Positions 6,931 through 15,219 of a DNA stretch of 64,000 nt are shown here, one piece after another. The position numbers were made by a program, and so were the translations under genes. This stretch comes from Arthrobacter sp. Bi26 (GTDB taxonomy: Bacteria > Actinomycetota > Actinomycetes > Actinomycetales > Micrococcaceae). The stretch is taken from contig NZ_CAKKMF010000011.1 in the NCBI RefSeq assembly GCF_918697925.1, positions 1 through 64,000 of the forward strand, in the 5' to 3' direction. The stretch's first letter is position 1. Every line of letters begins with the position of its first letter. The notes beneath the pieces were generated by a model, which ran no database searches, was not told the DNA's origin, and saw only the letters and a list, made by a program, of their open reading frames with translations.

Positions 6931-8424
6931 TCAGAGGCCGTATTCCTCCAGCAGGCGGAGCCAGACTTCGCTGATGGTCGGATAGGAGGGCACGGCGTGC
7001 CACAGACGCTCCAGCGGAACTTCCCCCACCACCGCAATCGTGGCGGCATGCAGGAGTTCGGCCACATCCGGGCCGGCGAACGTGGCGCCCAGCAGCACCC
7101 TGCGGTCCTCGTCGATGACCAGCTGCGCCCACCCTTCATAGTGTTCGGCGTGCAGGGACGAGCCGGCCACCTGGATGGGAAGCTCCACGGCAGAGGCCCG
7201 GAAACCGTCTTTCTCCGCCTGCGCCATGGTCCGGCCGACATTCGCCAGCTCCGGGTCGGTGAACACCACATTCGGCACAGCGTGCTCATATGCCGTCTGG
7301 GCAAAACGGCTCCACGGTGCCGGCTCGCCGGTGAGTTCGCCCTTGGCCCGGGCGGCAATGGCGTCTCCCGTGGCCCGGGCACCGTACTTGCCCTGGTGGG
7401 TCAGCATGGCCCGTCCGGCGGCGTCGCCGGCAGCATAGAGCCACGGGTTGCCGGACACTTCGTTGTCGGTGGCTTGGTGGACTAGTCCGGTGGAATCGGT
7501 AGTGAGCCGCAGGGTCCCGCCCTCGGGCGCCGGGAGGCCGACGCTGTCCAGGCCGAGTCCCTCAAGGGCGGGGTGCCGGCCGGTGGTGACGAGCAGCTTG
7601 TCCGCCGTCACCGTGGCGCCATGGGCCGGGCCCGGGTTGTCCTTGGGGCCGCCGTCGAGCACGACCGTGAGGGAGCCGTCGTCGTTCTCGTGCACGCTCC
7701 GGGTCCCTGTATGCAGGCGGAGGTCGACGCCGTCGGCGCGCAACCCGGCCGCGACCAGGTCGGCGGCCTGCTCCGGGAAAACGCCCAACAGGCTGCCGCG
7801 GGCCACGAGAGTCACGGACGCGCCAAGGCGGGCATAGGCCTGGGCGAGTTCGACGCCGGCAACCCCGCCGCCTAGGACCGCCAGCCGCGCCGGGACGGCG
7901 CGGGCGGAGGTCGCCTCCCTGGTGGTCCAGTACTCGACGTCGTGAAGCCCTTCGACCGGCGGCTGGTTGGGGGTGGATCCCGTGGCGACCACCACGGCGT
8001 GCCGGGCCGTCAGCGCGTAGCTGTTGCCGTCCAGCCCTGCCACTTCGACCTGCCGCGGGGCGGTGATCCAGCCATGGCCGCGGATCAGCTCGATCCCGGT
8101 GTCCTCCACCCACTTGACCTGGCTGTCGTCCTGCCAGTTCGAGGTGAAGTAGTCCCGGCGCTTCAGGACGGCTGCCGGATCCAGGGTGCGCGTGACGGCT
8201 TCCTGGGCTCCCGGGACAGTCTGGGCCCCGTGCAGTGCGGTTCCCGGGCGCAGGAGCGCTTTCGAGGGCATGCAGGCCCAGTACGAGCACTCGCCGCCTA
8301 CCAGCTCCGCCTCGATGAGCACCGCCGTCAGGCCGCCGCGGACCACGCGGTCCGCCACGTTTTCGCCCACGGCGCCCGCGCCGATCACAATGACATCGAA
8401 TTCCCGCAGAAGCTGTGCTGTCAT
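6931..8424 (-). CDS. FAD-dependent pyridine nucleotide-disulfide oxidoreductase
   Basis: 497 residues. The N-terminal FAD-binding Rossmann motif is VIVIGAGAVGENVADR; a redox-active CX4C pair lies in GGECSYWACMPSKALLRP; the NAD(P) site is LAVLGGGVAGVELAQAYARL; the second FAD motif lies around YAAGDAAGRAMLTHQGKYGA. The C-terminal dimerisation domain ends near the stop. This is the class I architecture of lipoamide dehydrogenase and mercuric reductase. However, the disulfide region differs from the usual GGTCxNxGCxPSK, and the C-terminal His-Glu pair of lipoamide dehydrogenase (HPxxxE) appears as AVPSYPTISE, so a different electron acceptor is likely. It is divergent from the GntR gene and reads toward the YhgE operon. 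Substrate unknown. Confidence 0.88.
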   Translation of the reverse strand: MTAQLLREFDVIVIGAGAVGENVADRVVRGGLTAVLIEAELVGGECSYWACMPSKALLRPGTALHGAQTVPGAQEAVTRTLDPAAVLKRRDYFTSNWQDDSQVKWVEDTGIELIRGHGWITAPRQVEVAGLDGNSYALTARHAVVVATGSTPNQPPVEGLHDVEYWTTREATSARAVPARLAVLGGGVAGVELAQAYARLGASVTLVARGSLLGVFPEQAADLVAAGLRADGVDLRLHTGTRSVHENDDGSLTVVLDGGPKDNPGPAHGATVTADKLLVTTGRHPALEGLGLDSVGLPAPEGGTLRLTTDSTGLVHQATDNEVSGNPWLYAAGDAAGRAMLTHQGKYGARATGDAIAARAKGELTGEPAPWSRFAQTAYEHAVPNVVFTDPELANVGRTMAQAEKDGFRASAVELPIQVAGSSLHAEHYEGWAQLVIDEDRRVLLGATFAGPDVAELLHAATIAVVGEVPLERLWHAVPSYPTISEVWLRLLEEYGL

Positions 8425-8577
8425 GGCACCAGCCTACGCCGGGGCCCTGGCCGGATCCGGGCGGGCGCCCCGGGCGCCGGCGGTGCTGGGTTCCGGCGTA
8501 ATATGCCGGGCCGGGCCCTTTGCAGGCGGGGGGGACGGTCGCTACTGTTGGGACCATACTTGGGGGAGGAGGCGGCC

Positions 8578-9321
8578 ATGGCCGCACGCAACATGACAAC
8601 AGGCACGGCCATACCGCTGGCGAGGTTCAGTGCCCAGACCCGGCTCCGGGCACTTCAGTCGGACATCCTGGAGCTGATCCTTGAGCGCGACCTTGTTCCC
8701 GGGGACCCGTTGCCGACGGAGAGCGAGCTCACTGCGGCCCTCGGCGTCGGCCGCAACACGCTGAGGGAGTCCCTGAAGGCGCTCCAGGCGCTGGGTGTCA
8801 TCGAGATCCGCCACGGCTTCGGCATGTTTGTGGCGCCGAGCAATTTCGAAGCCCTGACTGACGGGCTCACGTTCCGGGCCCGGCTGTCGCTGCGCCATCA
8901 CGGTGAGGAAGCCCTGCAGCTCGTGGAGGTCCGGCAAGCGCTCGAATCCGGCTTGGTAGGCGCTGCCATGGACCGGATCAGCGCAGAGCAGCTGGCCGCC
9001 GTGGAGGAATCTGTGCATCGGATGGAAGCGCTGGCTGCTGCCGGGGAGCCCTTCATCGAGGCCGACGCGGAGTTCCACCGCCGGCTTTTCGAGCCGCTGA
9101 ACAACGATTTATTGATCAGCCTGATGGATGTCTTCTGGAAGGTGTACCGCACCATCCACCTCGAACTCGGCGGTCCGTACGCCGTCGACCTCCCGGCGAC
9201 GGCGGCGCAGCACAGGGGGATCTATGAGGCTGTCGCCTCGGCGGATAAGGCCCTGGCAGCCGAACGGCTCAGCACCCATTTCGACGCAATTCGGGACATC
9301 ATCGCCCAGGCCACGGGCTGA
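8578..9321 (+). CDS. GntR-family (FadR/FCD subfamily) transcriptional regulator
   Basis: 247 residues. The N-terminal winged helix includes LQSDILELILERDLVPGDPL, PTESELTAALGVGRNTLRES and LKALQALGVIEIRHGFGMFV. The C-terminal FCD domain (about residues 100-245) has the family's metal-site residues in EADAEFHRRLF, QHRGIYEAV and THFDAI. FCD regulators respond to small carboxylates or sugar acids. The start ATG 8578 follows GGGGGAGGA with 7-nt spacing. It is divergently arranged with the flavin disulfide reductase (153-bp shared control region), which could be its target. Effector unknown. Confidence 0.9.
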   Translation: MAARNMTTGTAIPLARFSAQTRLRALQSDILELILERDLVPGDPLPTESELTAALGVGRNTLRESLKALQALGVIEIRHGFGMFVAPSNFEALTDGLTFRARLSLRHHGEEALQLVEVRQALESGLVGAAMDRISAEQLAAVEESVHRMEALAAAGEPFIEADAEFHRRLFEPLNNDLLISLMDVFWKVYRTIHLELGGPYAVDLPATAAQHRGIYEAVASADKALAAERLSTHFDAIRDIIAQATG

Positions 9322-9426
9322 TCCCTGCTGCGTGGGCCGCTAGCCCCTGGCTGTGTACCGTGCCTGTGTACTTTGCGGGTGTGCTTGGCATCTGTACTTT
9401 GCGCGTACCGCGGGCGCTTAAAACAT

Positions 9427-9458
9427 AAGATCCGCCCCGGCGAACCGGGGCGGATCTT
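9427..9458. terminator. Bidirectional terminator between gntR and tRNA-Arg
   Basis: A perfect 14-bp stem, AAGATCCGCCCCGG with CCGGGGCGGATCTT, and a CGAA tetraloop. A TTCTTCTT run follows rightward and T-rich sequence leftward. It serves both the rightward regulator gene and the leftward tRNA gene. Confidence 0.85.
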
Positions 9459-9467
9459 CTTCTTCTG

Positions 9468-9541
<74 letters not shown>

Positions 9542-9640
9542 ATTCTCGGCTCTTGGAGAACTTCTCGCTCCCCGAACCTCGAATTACTTTACGCGAGGCC
9601 GCGCCCAGTTACAAATCGAAGCGGGTGTAATTTAGCCGAC

Positions 9641-9667
9641 TAGACCGGTCTATGTGACCTTAGTCAC
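9641..9667. promoter_or_regulatory. Two adjacent palindromes upstream of pckG
   Basis: A perfect 12-bp palindrome, TAGACCGGTCTA (9641-9652), is followed one base later by GTGAC-CTTA-GTCAC (9654-9667). They lie about 150 bp before the pckG start in the interval between tRNA-Arg and pckG. They look like protein-binding sites; the binding factor is unknown. Confidence 0.4.
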
Positions 9668-9818
9668 TAAACGGGTGCATGGCGGCTGGCTACTTCCTTG
9701 AATTTCCGCGGTTTTTGATTTGAGCCGGCTTGGTCATCCCATGTCCGGGCCCGAAATGGGCACCCTGCCGAGCCCTAGCATTTAGGACACACCACTGAAC
9801 CCGAGGAAGGGAACCGTA

Positions 9819-11654
9819 ATGGGAGATCTGGCGCGACTGCCGTTGCTTGAAAAAGCACCCACCACACATGCCGGTCTGCTGGCATGGGTAGAAGAGGTGG
9901 CTGAACTGACTCAGCCGGACCGGATCTACTGGGTTGACGGGTCGGAAGCGGAGAACACGCGGCTCACTGACGAGCTCGTGGCCGCAGGCACCCTGACCCG
10001 GCTGAACGAGGACCTCTTCCCCAAGTCCTTCGCGGCGTTCTCTGACCCCGCCGACGTGGCCCGCGTCGAAGAGCAGACCTTCATCTGCTCCGAGAAGGAA
10101 CACGACGCAGGCTTCACCAACAACTGGATGGCCCCGGCGCAGATGAAGGAAAAGCTGCGCGGCCTGTTCGCCGGCTCCATGCGCGGCCGCACCATGTACG
10201 TGATCCCCTTCGTGATGGGCCACCTCGACGCCGAGGACCCCAAATTCGGCGTCGAAATCACCGACAGTGCCTACGTTGTCGCCTCCATGCGCATCATGGC
10301 CACTATCGGCACCAAGGTTCTGGACAAGATCACCGCTACCAACGCGTTCTTCGTCCCCGCCCTGCACTCCCTGGGCGCCCCGCTGGCCCCCGGCCAGGTT
10401 GATGTCCCGTGGCCGTGCAACCCGGACAAGTGGATTGTCCACTTCCCGGAGGAGCGCTCCATCTGGTCCTTCGGCTCCGGCTACGGCGGCAACGCCCTGC
10501 TCGGCAAGAAGTGCTACGCGCTGCGCATCGCCTCGGTGATGGCACGGGACGAAGGCTGGCTGGCCGAGCACATGCTCATTCTCAAGCTGACCTCGCCGGA
10601 GAAGAAGAACTACTACGTCTCCGCGGCCTTCCCGTCGGCCTGCGGCAAGACCAACCTCGCCCTGCTGGATCCGACCATCGAGGGCTGGAAGGTCGAAACC
10701 CTCGGTGACGACATCACCTGGATGCGGTTCGGCAAGGAAGGCGAGCTCCGCGCCGTCAACCCTGAGGCCGGCCTGTTCGGCGTGGCCCCGGGCACCGGCT
10801 GGGGCACCAACCCCAACGCGATGCGCGCCATCGCCAAGGGCCACAGCATCTTCACCAACGTCGCCCTCACGGACGACGGCGGCGTGTGGTGGGAGGGCAT
10901 GACCGAGGAAGTGCCCGCACACCTGACCGACTGGCAGGGTAACTCCTGGACGCCCGATTCGGACAAGCCCGCTGCCCACCCGAACTCCCGCTTCTGCACG
11001 CCGATCGACCAGATCGACATGCTGGCCGAGGAGTACTACAACCCGGACGGTGTGGAGCTTTCCGCGATCCTGTTCGGCGGGCGCCGCAAGACCACCATCC
11101 CGCTGGTCACCGAGGCGCGCAGTTGGTCCAACGGCATCTTCATGGGCTCCACGCTGTCCTCCGAGACCACAGCCGCGGCTGCCGGTGCCGTCGGCGTTGT
11201 CCGCCGGGATCCGATGGCGATGCTGCCCTTCATCGGCTACGACGCAGGCGATTACCTGAACCACTGGGTCAACCTGTCCGCCAAGGCCAACCCGGAGCGC
11301 CTGCCCAAGATCTTCCTGGTCAACTGGTTCCGCCGCAATTCCGAGGGCGGCTTCGCCTGGCCCGGCTTCGGGGACAACTCCCGTGTCCTGAAGTGGGCCA
11401 TCGAACGCCTCGAGGGCAAGGCCGACGCCGTGGAGACCCCCATCGGGTTCGTCCCCACCGCTGACGCAATCGACCTCACCGGCCTGGACATGACGCCCGC
11501 CCAGGTTGAAGAAGCCGTCCGGGTTGATCCGGCCGAGTGGGCCACTGAGCTGGCCTCCATCGAGGATTGGTTCGCGAACTTCGGCAGCTCGCTGCCCGAG
11601 GCACTGCAGGCCGAGCTGGACGGCCTGAAGGCCCGCATGGCCGTTCAGCAGTAG
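9819..11654 (+). CDS. pckG: Phosphoenolpyruvate carboxykinase (GTP)
   Basis: 611 residues, the normal length for GTP-dependent PEPCK, which converts oxaloacetate and GTP to phosphoenolpyruvate, CO2 and GDP in gluconeogenesis. The kinase-1a loop FPSACGKTN lies near residue 271. Other family segments are [19 protein letters not shown], the metal- and guanine-binding regions around [10 protein letters not shown], and NWFRRN. The ATG is preceded by CCGAGGAAGGGAACCGTA. The gene is monocistronic with a strong hairpin 22 bp after the stop. Its 277-bp upstream region contains two palindromes that may be regulatory sites. Confidence 0.98.
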   Translation: MGDLARLPLLEKAPTTHAGLLAWVEEVAELTQPDRIYWVDGSEAENTRLTDELVAAGTLTRLNEDLFPKSFAAFSDPADVARVEEQTFICSEKEHDAGFTNNWMAPAQMKEKLRGLFAGSMRGRTMYVIPFVMGHLDAEDPKFGVEITDSAYVVASMRIMATIGTKVLDKITATNAFFVPALHSLGAPLAPGQVDVPWPCNPDKWIVHFPEERSIWSFGSGYGGNALLGKKCYALRIASVMARDEGWLAEHMLILKLTSPEKKNYYVSAAFPSACGKTNLALLDPTIEGWKVETLGDDITWMRFGKEGELRAVNPEAGLFGVAPGTGWGTNPNAMRAIAKGHSIFTNVALTDDGGVWWEGMTEEVPAHLTDWQGNSWTPDSDKPAAHPNSRFCTPIDQIDMLAEEYYNPDGVELSAILFGGRRKTTIPLVTEARSWSNGIFMGSTLSSETTAAAAGAVGVVRRDPMAMLPFIGYDAGDYLNHWVNLSAKANPERLPKIFLVNWFRRNSEGGFAWPGFGDNSRVLKWAIERLEGKADAVETPIGFVPTADAIDLTGLDMTPAQVEEAVRVDPAEWATELASIEDWFANFGSSLPEALQAELDGLKARMAVQQ

Positions 11655-11674
11655 CAGCCGGCACTCAGCGACAA

Positions 11675-11722
11675 CGACGGCGGCCCCGCACCTTTCAAAG
11701 GTGCGGGGCCGCCGTTTCCTGT
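11675..11722 (+). terminator. pckG terminator hairpin
   Basis: A near-perfect hairpin starting CGACGGCGGCCCCGCACC (11675) pairs with GGTGCGGGGCCGCCGT ending at 11715. The loop is 1-3 nt and TTCCTGTT follows. Both arms are identical to those of the hairpin at 13341-13388. Confidence 0.85.
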
Positions 11723-11735
11723 TGCGGGTCCCGCC

Positions 11736-11749
11736 GGGACTTAGGTCCC
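11736..11749. promoter_or_regulatory. DosR/DevR-like box
   Basis: GGGACTTAGGTCCC matches 13 of 14 core positions of the mycobacterial DosR consensus GGGACTWWAGTCCC. It lies 147 bp upstream of the flavin oxidase gene. The match is seen directly; regulation by a DosR-like response regulator is inference. Confidence 0.45.
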
Positions 11750-11896
11750 TAGGCCGCATCCGAGCACGCCCCTAGGCTTGTCCGCATTCCATCAGCCGGG
11801 CCGGCCGCCGACTGGAGAGGGCGCTGGGAGGCATTCCGGGCGGGTGCAGCCGCGCCCCCGACATGCTCGCGGCCAGCGAGATTTCAGGAGTGCAAC

Positions 11897-13309
11897 ATGC
11901 TTGTCAGCGACGACATCCATGCCTTGTCCAGGGCGGTCGGCGGCCCGGTCGTGTTGCCGGGCAGCCCCGAATTCGCGGAGGAGACCTTCGCCTTCAACGT
12001 CGCAACGGTGCACCGGCCCGACGTCGTTCTTGGCGCCGCAGATGCCCAGGACGTCGCAGCCGCGGTGAAATGGGCGGCAGAACACCGGATTCCCGTGTCC
12101 GTCCAGTCCACCGGGCACGGCGCCGATTCAGCGATCGATGGCGGCCTGCTCATCAACACGCGGCGCCTGCAGGACCTGCAGATCGATCCGGTTGAACGCA
12201 CCGCACGCGTCGGCGCCGGAGTGAAGTGGCGCACCCTCCTGGAGGCGAGCGTGCCGCACGGATTAGTCGGATTGCACGGCTCGAGTACCGATGTGGGCGT
12301 CGTCGGGTACACAGTGGGTGGCGGGCTGCCCGTCCTCGGCCGCGCCCACGGCTTCGCGGCGGACCACGTCCGCAGCATGGACATCGTCACCGCCGACGGC
12401 GCGCTGCGGCGGAACGACGCCGACGCCGAGGCCGAGCTGTTTTCACTGATGCGCGGGGGCAAAGGCAACTTCGGGATCGTGACCGCACTCGAGTTCAGCC
12501 TCTTTCCCGTCAGTGAGTTCTACGGAGGCGGCATCATCTATCCCGGGGCAGATGCGGCCACGATCCTGGCCGCCTTCCGTCAATGGCTGCCCACCCTGCC
12601 CGACGACGCCTCGCCATCGGTCTCCCTGCTGCGTCTCCCGGACATGGACTTCGTACCCGAACCGCTGCGGAACCAGTTCGTCGTGCACCTGCGCTTTGCC
12701 TTCCTGGGCAACCGCGAGGACGGCGACGCGCTGCTTGCCCCGATGCGCGCAGTCTCGACTCCATTGATGGACACGGCCGGGCCCATGAGCTACCTCGACG
12801 TCGACCAGATCCACATGGACCCCGCGGACCCGCTGCCCTTCACTGAAGGCGGAGCGCTCCTGAAGGATTTCGGCGACGAGACTGTTGCGGACCTGCTCGA
12901 GCTCACCGGGGACGGTTCGGACTGCCCGCTGCTGCTGGTGGAGATCCGGCCGCTCGGTGGGGCACTGTCCCGGCCTGCACTGTCCCGGCCGGGGGTTATG
13001 CCAGATGCAGTGCCGGATGCGGTGTCGGGGCGGGACGCGGCCTTCCTGCTGTTCCTCGTCGGCTTCAAGGTGCCGCCCATTGCGGAGGCGGTGGCGGCAT
13101 CCATCCGCGGGATCCTTGCCGCGATGGCTCCCCACTCAACCGGATACACGCTGGTCAATTTCCATGGCGAGCCGGGCGACGAGGCCGACCGGGCCAGGGC
13201 GTGGTCTCCTGCGGTCTACGAGCGGATGCGGTCCGCGAAGGCCACGTATGACCCCGGCAATCTCCTGCGCTTCGGCCATGCGATCACCGGCGCGCCTGCC
13301 GCGGGGTGA
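11897..13309 (+). CDS. FAD-binding oxidoreductase (BBE-like, PCMH fold)
   Basis: 470 residues with the vanillyl-alcohol-oxidase/berberine-bridge layout. A PCMH-type FAD-binding domain fills residues ~35-205, with the histidine likely to carry FAD covalently in VSVQSTGHGADSA, and GYTVGGGLPVLGRAHG. A substrate domain follows, and a C-terminal BBE-type segment ends in YDPGNLLRFGHAI. The cysteine used for a second covalent flavin bond in bicovalent members is not evident, since the loop reads GVVGYTVGGGLP. Such enzymes oxidise sugars, alcohols or aromatic compounds with O2; the substrate is unknown. The start ATG 11897 lacks a strong Shine-Dalgarno (TTTCAGGAGTGCAAC gives CAGGAG). The gene sits between two hairpins with identical arms and below a DosR-like box. 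Confidence 0.88.
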   Translation: MLVSDDIHALSRAVGGPVVLPGSPEFAEETFAFNVATVHRPDVVLGAADAQDVAAAVKWAAEHRIPVSVQSTGHGADSAIDGGLLINTRRLQDLQIDPVERTARVGAGVKWRTLLEASVPHGLVGLHGSSTDVGVVGYTVGGGLPVLGRAHGFAADHVRSMDIVTADGALRRNDADAEAELFSLMRGGKGNFGIVTALEFSLFPVSEFYGGGIIYPGADAATILAAFRQWLPTLPDDASPSVSLLRLPDMDFVPEPLRNQFVVHLRFAFLGNREDGDALLAPMRAVSTPLMDTAGPMSYLDVDQIHMDPADPLPFTEGGALLKDFGDETVADLLELTGDGSDCPLLLVEIRPLGGALSRPALSRPGVMPDAVPDAVSGRDAAFLLFLVGFKVPPIAEAVAASIRGILAAMAPHSTGYTLVNFHGEPGDEADRARAWSPAVYERMRSAKATYDPGNLLRFGHAITGAPAAG

Positions 13310-13340
13310 GCCCGGCCTGGCTGCTTTGTCAGGTGAACCA

Positions 13341-13388
13341 CGACGGCGGCCCCGCACCTTTGTTGCGAAAGGTGCGGGGCCGCCGTCG
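13341..13388. terminator. Convergent terminator between flavin oxidase and hmp
   Basis: A perfect 21-bp stem (CGACGGCGGCCCCGCACCTT followed by T, with its complement) closes the 6-nt loop GTTGCG. It serves two convergent genes. The arms match the hairpin at 11675-11715. Confidence 0.88.
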
Positions 13389-13397
13389 ATGAGTAGT

Positions 13398-14558
13398 TTA
13401 GCTGGCGAGCCAGATGTCCGGGCCGAAGACCTCGTAGTGGATCTTCGTGGCCGGGATGCCGGCGTTGATGGCCTCGTTGCGGATGTTCTTCATGAACGGC
13501 AGCGGACCGCACAGGTACAGCGAGGCGTTGGCCGGGAGGTCCACCTCGCGCAGGGACATGAAACCTGCGTTCGAGCCGGCCTGCGGTTCCTCCAGCCAGA
13601 GCTGCAGGTCGGCGCCGTCGAGGCGTGCGACGTCGTCCGTCATCTGGGAGCGCAGCGCCCAGCTGTCCAGGGTGCTTTCGGCGTGCAGGACCAGGACCTG
13701 GCGGTCCGAGCCGGACTCGGCCAGGGAGCGCAGAATGGACGCCGTGGGCGTGCAGCCGATGCCGGCCGAGGCCAGGACCACGGGGCCGTCGCCCTCCTTG
13801 AGCGTGATTTCGCCGTAGGGGTTGGAGATTTCGATGATGTCGCCGACCTCGACGCTGTTGTGCAGCACGGGGGAGACCTCGCCGCCGTCGTCGAGCTTGG
13901 TGGTGAAGCTGCGGCTGGTGCCGGCGTCGCCGGAGAGGGAATACTGGCGGACCTGGCGGAGCCCGTCCGCAACGGTGACCTTGACGCTGACGTACTGGCC
14001 GGGGAGGGCAGCGGTGATGGGGGTGTCGTCGGCCGGTTCCAGGGTGAAGGTGATGGAGCCGGTGCCGGCGGGGGTCTTGGCGGCGACCTTCCAGGGGGTC
14101 CACATCTTGCCGTTGGCCTGGGCGGCGTAGAGGCCCTTCTCGAGCTTGATCAGCGCGTCCGCCATGAGCCAGTAGACCTCGGTCCAGGCCTCGGCGATTT
14201 CCGGGGTGATAACCAGTGCCAGGTCGTCGGCGATGGCCGCGAAGAGGTGCTCGTAGACCACCTGGTACTGCGGTTCCGTGATGCCGAGGGAAGCGTGGCG
14301 GTGCGCGATGCGGGACAGCACCGTCTCCGGCAGGGTCCCCGGGTTGCTGACCAGGTGGCTCGCGAAAGCGGCGATGCTTCCGGCCAGGGCCTGCTGCTGG
14401 TTGCCGTTGCCCTGGTTCGAGCGGCTGAAGAGCCCGTCCAGCAGTTCCGGGTGGGCGGCGAAGAGGCGTGCATAAAACTTGGGGGTGATCTCCCCGATCC
14501 GGGAACCGACGAGCGGCAGGGTGGCCTCGATGACGGGGAAGGACTTGTCCGAGAGCAT
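13398..14558 (-). CDS. hmp: Flavohemoprotein (nitric oxide dioxygenase)
   Basis: 386 residues. The N-terminal globin domain (1-~138) has the distal B10 tyrosine in KFYARLF and the proximal histidine in IAHRHASLGI near residue 88. The FAD domain includes RQYSLSGD and the NAD domain includes GIGCTPTASILRSL, ending EVFGPDIWLA. Hmp converts nitric oxide to nitrate using O2 and NAD(P)H. The start ATG 14558 follows CAGGAGTCAAC. The nsrR gene lies directly upstream on the same strand, and an NsrR-like palindrome sits in the 191-bp hmp promoter region, so NO-induced derepression is expected. Confidence 0.97.
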   Translation of the reverse strand: MLSDKSFPVIEATLPLVGSRIGEITPKFYARLFAAHPELLDGLFSRSNQGNGNQQQALAGSIAAFASHLVSNPGTLPETVLSRIAHRHASLGITEPQYQVVYEHLFAAIADDLALVITPEIAEAWTEVYWLMADALIKLEKGLYAAQANGKMWTPWKVAAKTPAGTGSITFTLEPADDTPITAALPGQYVSVKVTVADGLRQVRQYSLSGDAGTSRSFTTKLDDGGEVSPVLHNSVEVGDIIEISNPYGEITLKEGDGPVVLASAGIGCTPTASILRSLAESGSDRQVLVLHAESTLDSWALRSQMTDDVARLDGADLQLWLEEPQAGSNAGFMSLREVDLPANASLYLCGPLPFMKNIRNEAINAGIPATKIHYEVFGPDIWLAS

Positions 14559-14606
14559 GTTGACTCCTGAGATAGTGGCCCGGGGGTCTTCAACCGGACC
14601 GCGATG

Positions 14607-14637
14607 TAAATACTGTCATTTGAAATGCGTGTATTTA
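14607..14637. promoter_or_regulatory. NsrR-like operator upstream of hmp
   Basis: A 31-bp imperfect palindrome has outer arms TAAATAC and GTATTTA and a core CATTTGAAATG. The arms match at 12 of 15 positions around a central G. The TTTnAAA core fits the NsrR consensus known from enterobacteria. It lies 49 bp before the hmp start codon. Confidence 0.75.
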
Positions 14638-14749
14638 TGCCTTATTTCTACATGCCGTAGAAGAACGACGCAAATCGGGTGTTTTCGGGCGTGTCGGGCA
14701 GTCGGTGCTGCTGCTGGGCAGGCCGGGCGGCCGAGGACCTGAGTGCATC

Positions 14750-15199
14750 CTACAGCCCGGGCCGCAGCCCGATCGCCTCGAACACCGGTGTCATCTGCCG
14801 TGAGGTCGGCAGCGAGGCGATCACAATCCCGTCGAGTTCGCTATAAAAGGCTTCGCGGGCCCGGGCAAGCGCGGCCCGGAGGCGGCATTCGGTGATGAGC
14901 GGGCACGTGCCGCCCGAGGCAATGCAGTCGGCCGGGTCCAGACGGGTGTCGAGTTGCCTCAGCAGCTGGCCCACCGTAGCGGTCCGGCCGGCGCTGCTCA
15001 GCCGGGAACCGCCGTTGCGGCCGCGTTCGACGTCGATCAGGCCCAGTGCGCGCAGCTTTGCCATCGCCTTGCTGACGTGGTTGTACGGGGTGCCGACGGC
15101 GTCGGCAATGCTCTGGGTGGTCAGGAGCCCGCCGTCAGGAGCGGCCGCGAGCACCAGCAAAGCGCGCAGGCTCACATCGGCGAACGCATTGATCTTCAT
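14750..15199 (-). CDS. nsrR: Rrf2-family [Fe-S] NO-sensing repressor (NsrR)
   Basis: 149 residues. The Rrf2 winged helix occupies 1-75 (LTTQSIADAVGTPYNHVSKA, then LIDVERGRNGGSRL). Three cysteines at about 92, 99 and 105 (ADCIASGGTCPLITEC) match the cluster ligands of NsrR from Streptomyces, which loses DNA binding when its [4Fe-4S] cluster reacts with nitric oxide. It is upstream of hmp on the same strand with a separate operator-bearing gap between them. The start ATG 15199 follows a weak GGGG. The neighbourhood makes NsrR much more likely than IscR or another Rrf2 protein. Confidence 0.92.
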   Translation of the reverse strand: MKINAFADVSLRALLVLAAAPDGGLLTTQSIADAVGTPYNHVSKAMAKLRALGLIDVERGRNGGSRLSSAGRTATVGQLLRQLDTRLDPADCIASGGTCPLITECRLRAALARAREAFYSELDGIVIASLPTSRQMTPVFEAIGLRPGL

Positions 15200-15219
15200 A
15201 TCCCCAGCCTAAGGGAGGT

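Noticed and set aside
9690..11759. A 689-residue minus-strand frame
   Set aside because: Exact antisense of pckG with shadow composition (Gly/His/Arg/Gln).
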